Assembly: GCF_046630445.1 (NCBI RefSeq)
Contig: NC_092333.1
Coordinates: forward strand, 714,193,001-714,257,000
Reading direction: 5' to 3'
Length of the DNA: 64,000 nucleotides
Source of the DNA: Rutidosis leptorrhynchoides
Lineage: Eukaryota > Streptophyta > Magnoliopsida > Asterales > Asteraceae
The stretch's first letter is position 1. Every line of letters starts with the position of its first letter. Below the pieces are notes generated by a model that saw nothing but the letters and a program-made list of their open reading frames with translations, had not been told where the DNA came from and did no database searches. The position numbers and the translations under genes are program-made. This document shows positions 58,811-64,000 of this stretch, one piece after another.

Positions 58811-60800
58811 TGATGTTAAAGCTAAGGTATACGAAATAGTTTATATTTTACTAGGAAATACTATTAAATACGATACAATTTTACACAAGATATTTATTTA
58901 TTTATAGAATGGATATACTTAAACCTTGCTACAACACTTATAGGCAGTGTACCTAATCGTACAGTAGTGTAGTTTTTAGTAAGTCCGGTTCGTTCCACAG
59001 GGAAATCTTTAAACAAAGCGTAACGCTATATTAGTTTACTTTTATAAAAATACAAACATATATATAAGTAATATTATTATTATAAAGGGGGGTTTTTACC
59101 GTTTAATGACCGGTTTGTCGATTTTAAAACTTTAGTCGCAGTTAAAACCTAATGTAAAATATTAAATAAATAAAAGACTTAATTTAAAGCGTAAAGTAAA
59201 TAACGATAATGAAATTGCGAATAATAAAAGTGCGATAAAATAAACTTGCGATAATTAAAAAGTACGATAATTAAAAGTGCGATTAAATGACAATAAATAA
59301 AAGTGCGATAATTAGAAGTGCAATTAAATATAAAATGAAGGAAATTAAATATGAAATAAAAGAATTATGCTTATTTAAACTTCCGTAATCATGATGTTTG
59401 ACGTGTTGATTTTAGTTTTATGCCCATGGGTTAATTGTCCTTTGTCCTGGATTATTTAATATGTCCGTCTGGTTTTTGTCCATAACAGTCCATCAGTCAT
59501 AAATATAAAGTGCGAGTGTCCTCGTCAAATTATTATTATACCCGAAGTTAAATATTCCAACTAATTGGGGATTCGAATTGTAACAAGGTTTTAATACTTT
59601 GTTTAATGAATACACCAGGTTATCGACTGCGTGTAAACCAAGGTTTTACTACTTTGTTAACAATTACACCAATTACCCTTGAATGTAATTTCACCCCTGT
59701 TTTAATTATTCTAGTGGCTATTAATCCATTCCCGTGTCCGGTTAAATGAACGATTATTCGTACATATAAATACCCCGCCCATCGTGTCCGATCGAGTGTA
59801 TATGGTAATTTATAGGGACGCCCAATTGTAAATCTTTATATTAACATTAACAAACTTTCATTTAGTTAAACAAATATAAAGCCCATTAATAGCCCATAGT
59901 CTAATTTCCACAAGTGTCGTTCTTTTGTCCAAACCCCAATTATGGTACAAAGCCCAATTACCCAATTTTAGTAATTAGCCCAACATCATGATTACTTCGT
60001 TTTAAATAAGCATAATAATAACTTAGCTACGAGACATTAATGTAAAAAGGTTGAACATAACTTACAATGATTTAAAAATAGCGTAGCGTTACACGGACAG
60101 AATTTCGACTTACACCCTTACAATATTCGCTAACATACCCTTATTATTAGAATTATAATTATAATTAAAATTAAAATATAAATTATATATATATATATAT
60201 CGTATATATGAGAGAAGAGAGAAAATAGATTATGAATTGCAATCAGAATTCGGTTGCTTTTATAGGAAAAGTCGAATTTTGGGGCTCCGCGACTCGCGGC
60301 AAAATCCTCTTCAAACTCCGCGAGTCGCGGAGAATGAATTTACAGCTCACACCCTTGGAGTCTTTCTCTGCCGACGGTTTTATAATATATATATAATATA
60401 TATATAATTAATATAATTAATTATATATTATATTATATTTATATACATAGTTAACTTGTAATTTTTAGTCCGTTGCGTCGAGCGTTAAGAGTTGACTCTG
60501 GTCCCGGTTCCGGATTTTCGAACGTCCTTGCGTACAATTTAATATCTTGTACTTTGCGTTTTGAATCTTGTACTCTTGTAATTTCGAGACGTTTCTTATC
60601 AATAATTGGAACCTCTTTGATTGTCTTTTGTACTTTTGAGCTTTTTGGTCGTTTGCGTCTTCAATTCGTCGAATCTGTCTTTTGTCTTCACCTTTTATTA
60701 TTTAAACGAATATCACTTGTAAATAGAACAATTGCAACTAAAAGCTTGTCTTTCTTGAGGAATAATGCTATGAAATATATGTTCGTTTTTAGCATTATCA
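58811..60800 (-). repeat. 3' LTR of element F
   Basis: 1,990 bp, TGATGTTAAAG...AGCATTATCA on the plus strand. Contains GTGCGATAATTAAAA-type short repeats (about 59,210-59,340), a (TA)n run (about 60,183-60,205) and a strong hairpin. Only this one LTR copy is in the window, so its ends are inferred from TG..CA, the E junction and the polypurine tract. Confidence 0.75.
60286..60333. repeat. 15-bp perfect inverted repeat in the LTR of element F
   Basis: CTCCGCGACTCGCGG at 60,286-60,300 is exactly complementary to 60,319-60,333, with an 18-base spacer. In very AT-rich surroundings this GC-rich stem stands out. On the minus strand it lies downstream of a TA-rich stretch (60,370-60,440) that may hold the promoter, so it may sit near the RNA 5' end. 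Confidence 0.85.
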
Positions 60801-62880
60801 AATATTCCCACACTTGAGCGTTGCTTGTCCTCAAGCAATATCGTCTTGAAATACTAGAATCACTTCTTTATTCTTCACACTTTGTACATCAGTGATTTCT
60901 ATATGGCGGTATAAACAATGGTAGTAACGATATGGTTTACAGTCCCACATGACTATAAAAATTTAGATCCATTAAGGAAATTGGATCTTTATGAAAACAT
61001 TTGATCTTTTGAAAATTAAATCTAGTTTTTACCCTAGATAAGTTTTCCGGGATAACCCTTTACCGGTGTTTGCAAAATATTTTTGTGGGTTTGGTGGGTT
61101 TCAGATTTGAAAATTTTAGCTCAAAACTTATGGTTTTGTGTCACCCACTTGCTAACCTTGTATTAGGAAAGCAACACGTCCAGTTTACTTGTTCCGTATA
61201 TTACCTTTCGGCAAACTACCGTCCGGTTGTAAAGGAAAGCGTTGAACAAGCAACTGTTAAGGCAATGTCCCGTGACATGCTTTTGATTATGGTCTATAAC
61301 GTGTCGGACGCAATTACTATCCTTGGTAGGAGCAATAGTAAAGCTCACCCTTATAATTTTTCGGTCTGGCACAAGGTCCTGTCTTTGACCACTATGCAAC
61401 CACCGTTCTTACGGTTGACACCCGATTTAGTTCAGGTGACCTAATGAATTCCAGGTGAATTCCTAGGATTTTACGTTCAATGGTAATGAATGCATTGAAA
61501 ATAGGGTTTTCAGAAAACAAATCGGTTTGTAATTTTGATCAAAATATTTTCTCGTTTAAGCTCGAGTTTAGATATCATCGAATTCCATGAGTTTGTAATT
61601 CTCAATCTTTAAGGTCAATCTCTAAGATTGAGTAATATCAGTCTTAAAAGCTGATTTTTAATCTTTAAGGAGATTATCCTTTCTGGGGATCTGATTCATT
61701 AGTCTTATCCAGCTAATTTGCATGGTGCCCCCCCCATTGTACGAGATAAATCCTTCTCATGGTTAGGATAAATCTGACCACTTGGCGACCCTGTTTAATG
61801 CTGAGGTCCGTGGATTTCCTGCTGATTTTAGTGATGACTTTTCTAGATTTTTCGTCAACCTACAGCTGGTCTGGACGACAACTTCTTGACCTAAATCAAG
61901 AAGCGCGTGTCTTTTTCGGAAGACTTTACTTCCTTTTAATGATGGAATTGATTCATCGTGTAGATCCATCTCTTCTTTTCTTTCATCGGGTAAAACAGTT
62001 TAGTTTAGTCCAAAGCAAAAGTATTTTCAGTTATTTGTTACAGATATATGTGACATATGTTTAAGATAACTTGGTAAATTTTCCCACACTTGGCTTTTAT
62101 TTTCCTTTTTATCGTCCTCTATTCCAATTTAAATGAATTTTAATATTTTAGTTTGTTTCTTAATTTATGTCCTTTCCGAGGTAACAATAATTTCGGTGTT
62201 AAAACCTAGTTTTATCGTTCATAAATATGTATAAACATGATTTTGAATTCATTTAATTGAAAATTTTGAAAAATTTTACTAGAATTGGGTAGTCAGTATA
62301 TAAGACTAGGGCTGTTCTTTTTTATCAGAGAGCACTAGATTCTAATACAACTACTGCTTTACTAGTATTTTTAATGGTAACCAAGTGTATAAAGTAAAAA
62401 ATTTTAAAATCCGAAAGAATTTAACCCCTTCCCACACTTAAGATCTTGCAATGCCCTCATTTGCAAGAAATCAGTAACAATTTAAATTATTGAGGGTGAT
62501 TTGTGTGAAAATGATTAAATTTTACCAAAGTTTCCAAATATATTGGCGTTTGTTTGCTGAATGATAAATGGTGCACATCATTTGTTCATTCCGTCTTGTT
62601 GTTATTTCACATATATTTTGCATCTTGTCGTCAAAATTAGTTGCTTTTGCTGAACTTAATGCCAGTCTTTGAAAATGCGTTGTTTTACCCTGTTGTGTAC
62701 ATAAGATAAACTGCAAACATATATACATATTTTTGAAGTTTGGTATATTACCCCACATTCAAAAATTATTAAAATCTAAGAATAAAAGTTAGACAATTAT
62801 AAAAATGATTACAATATTAACAAAAGTATTAAACGTATCAATAATTACAATTTACAAAATAAAAAAAAATAATAAGTAAA
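60801..62880 (-). other. Noncoding 3' interior of element F
   Basis: No convincing gene; the 124-codon plus frame at 61,070-61,444 has no motif and lies antisense to the element. The polypurine-like run AAGTGTGGGAA (minus strand) occurs at about 60,806 next to the LTR and again at about 62,081 and 62,430. Confidence 0.55.
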
Positions 62881-64000
62881 CTAAGGATGATATTGGTACC
62901 AATAGGGGTTCCAGGCATAACCATAAGTGCTATAGAATGCTTCGGCAAGGTCATACGTAGGATATGGTGGCTGCATCTCTATAGACCAAGGAGGGAAGAT
63001 GGGTTTCGGTGTAGGAATATAGTTTCTACCTATATGTTGGCAATGAGCTATGATTTGGTTCTGATGAACTTGCCAATCTTCAAATGCTCTCTGTCTAGCA
63101 TTTTCGTATTCCTGAGAAGCTATAAACCTATGCATTTCTTGCATCTCATTCCCCCCTCCTACATTACCTTGCTGCTGGTTTCTCTCCACCTGTGGATGTC
63201 TACCATGGTATCGTACTGCGGCGTTATTTCGCCTCTTCAAAACTTTCGCACCATGGTATACATTTAAACCTATAGTATCGCGGGGTTCCGGTTCTTCTAC
63301 TAATAATCCCCCCCCCCCCCCCCGACTTATATCCACACCGAGATATTCACCAATCAAAGTAATAAAAATACCACCTCCTATTATGCTATGCGGTCGCATC
63401 CCCCGAACCATAGCTGATAAATAATAACCCACACAATATGGTATACTTACAGCGCTTTGTGGGTCTCGAATACACATATGGTAAAACAAATCCTGTTCAT
63501 TTACTTTTTCTTTGTTCTTACCCCTTTGTGTAATCGAATTAGCTAAAAACCTATGTATCACTCTTAATTCGGCTCTATCTATATCCAAATAAGAGTAATT
63601 TCCCCCTTTGAAACGGTGATGGCTTGTCATTTGACTCCACACACCGTGTGTATCAAAATTCTCATCTATCTTTCTACCGTTTAGTATCAATCCTCTACAA
63701 TCGGCAGACGCTAACTCCTCAGGCGTATATATACTTAAAGCCTGAGCCATGTCCAGTAAAGACATGTGGCGCATCGAACCGCCTAACAAAAATCTAATAA
63801 AAGAACGATCGGTTAAACTAGCTACCCGATCATTCAACTCTATACTACATAACAATTCTTCACACCATACTTTATATACAGGTCTACGTATGGTGAATAA
63901 ACATACCCAGTCATTAAAAGAAGAATTACCATACCTCTGTACAAGTAATTCCCTAATTTGCCCGGCCAATTCTACAGCTTCTAAGGGTCCCCATTCTATG
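62881..64000 (-). CDS. Athila-type ORF of element F (C-terminal part, continues past window)
   Basis: The frame is open from the window edge (IEWGPLEAVELAGQIRELL) to the TAG stop at 62,881-62,883; no start is in the window. It carries the pattern of the Athila/plant-transposon ORF placed between pol and the 3' LTR (FIRFLLGGSMRHMSLLDMAQ, then ALSIYTPEEL, then GRKIDENFDTHGVW). A C16 tract at 63,308-63,323 gives a Gly run and is prone to slippage. The C-terminal third is Gln/Asn/Arg- and then Pro/Tyr-rich. The role of this ORF in Athila elements is not established; it has been called env-like. Confidence 0.65.
   Translation of the reverse strand, partial: IEWGPLEAVELAGQIRELLVQRYGNSSFNDWVCLFTIRRPVYKVWCEELLCSIELNDRVASLTDRSFIRFLLGGSMRHMSLLDMAQALSIYTPEELASADCRGLILNGRKIDENFDTHGVWSQMTSHHRFKGGNYSYLDIDRAELRVIHRFLANSITQRGKNKEKVNEQDLFYHMCIRDPQSAVSIPYCVGYYLSAMVRGMRPHSIIGGGIFITLIGEYLGVDISRGGGGGLLVEEPEPRDTIGLNVYHGAKVLKRRNNAAVRYHGRHPQVERNQQQGNVGGGNEMQEMHRFIASQEYENARQRAFEDWQVHQNQIIAHCQHIGRNYIPTPKPIFPPWSIEMQPPYPTYDLAEAFYSTYGYAWNPYWYQYHP

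Larger units (their letters stand above)
58811..64000 (-). mobile_element. Element F: Athila-like LTR retrotransposon (3' part)
   Basis: Minus-strand 3' LTR (58,811-60,800), a polypurine tract (AAGTGTGGGAATATT), ~2 kb of noncoding interior, then an Athila-type ORF running off the window. It inserted into the pol of element E; GCAAT at 58,806-58,810 is the expected target duplication. Gag and pol would be to the right. Confidence 0.75.

Noticed and set aside
61070-61444. 124-codon plus-strand frame
   Set aside because: Antisense to element F, no motif, lies in the noncoding 3' interior typical of Athila-like elements.

Overview
The window is plant nuclear DNA, from a eudicot. AT-rich spacers, nested Ty3-type LTR retrotransposons with tRNA-iMet primer sites, an Athila-like ORF, hAT MITEs, a Helitron-like end and an endogenous pararetrovirus all point that way. 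I suspect Asteraceae from the style of the repeats, but the sequence alone does not prove it. I see only one plausible ordinary host gene, an F-box gene at 35.3-36.6 kb. No bacterial features, tRNA/rRNA genes or CRISPR arrays are present.

Layout. 1-17,805: element A, a minus-strand Ty3 chromovirus whose RT was split by element C (2,764-12,524, plus strand). C is a young, nearly non-coding LTR element with equal 2,992-bp LTRs and a 5-bp GTATG target duplication. A itself sits inside the gag of element B (minus strand; 17,806-23,460, the rest left of the window). B sits inside the common region of an endogenous pararetrovirus (23,461-35,010). The nesting gives the order pararetrovirus, then B, then A, then C.

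The pararetrovirus block holds two different gene sets, each bounded by the same ~0.75-0.85-kb common region (TATA box, AATAAA, three ~36-bp repeats, 38-codon leader ORF, tRNA-Met primer site). Component 1 carries coat protein, protease-RT-RNase H and a small coiled-coil ORF. Component 2 carries movement protein, small ORFs, a virion-associated-protein-like ORF and viroplasmin. Primer-site to primer-site lengths are 4,595 and 4,657 nt. This suggests a bipartite relative of the caulimoviruses, now decayed by stops and frameshifts.

Right of it are a GGT-rich microsatellite (35,008-35,288), the F-box gene, and element D (36,756-48,914, plus strand), of the same family as B. This family carries two extra ORFs between primer site and gag: an acidic ORF and an F-box ORF resembling the At2g35280 type. 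The F-box ORF is intact in D (227 aa). D and B also carry an internal exact copy of the polypurine tract just before gag. D's 3' LTR is cut by a Helitron-like 3' end. The following 3.8 kb holds two hAT MITEs with 8-bp target duplications and spliced-gene debris of a nucleobase-ascorbate transporter.

52,684-58,810 is element E, the same family in inverted orientation. It is broken by element F (58,811-64,000, minus strand), an Athila-like element with a 1,990-bp LTR and a 3' ORF that runs off the window. D and E together form a large inverted repeat. Most of the coding decay is C-to-T type nonsense change, as expected for methylated, silenced repeats.
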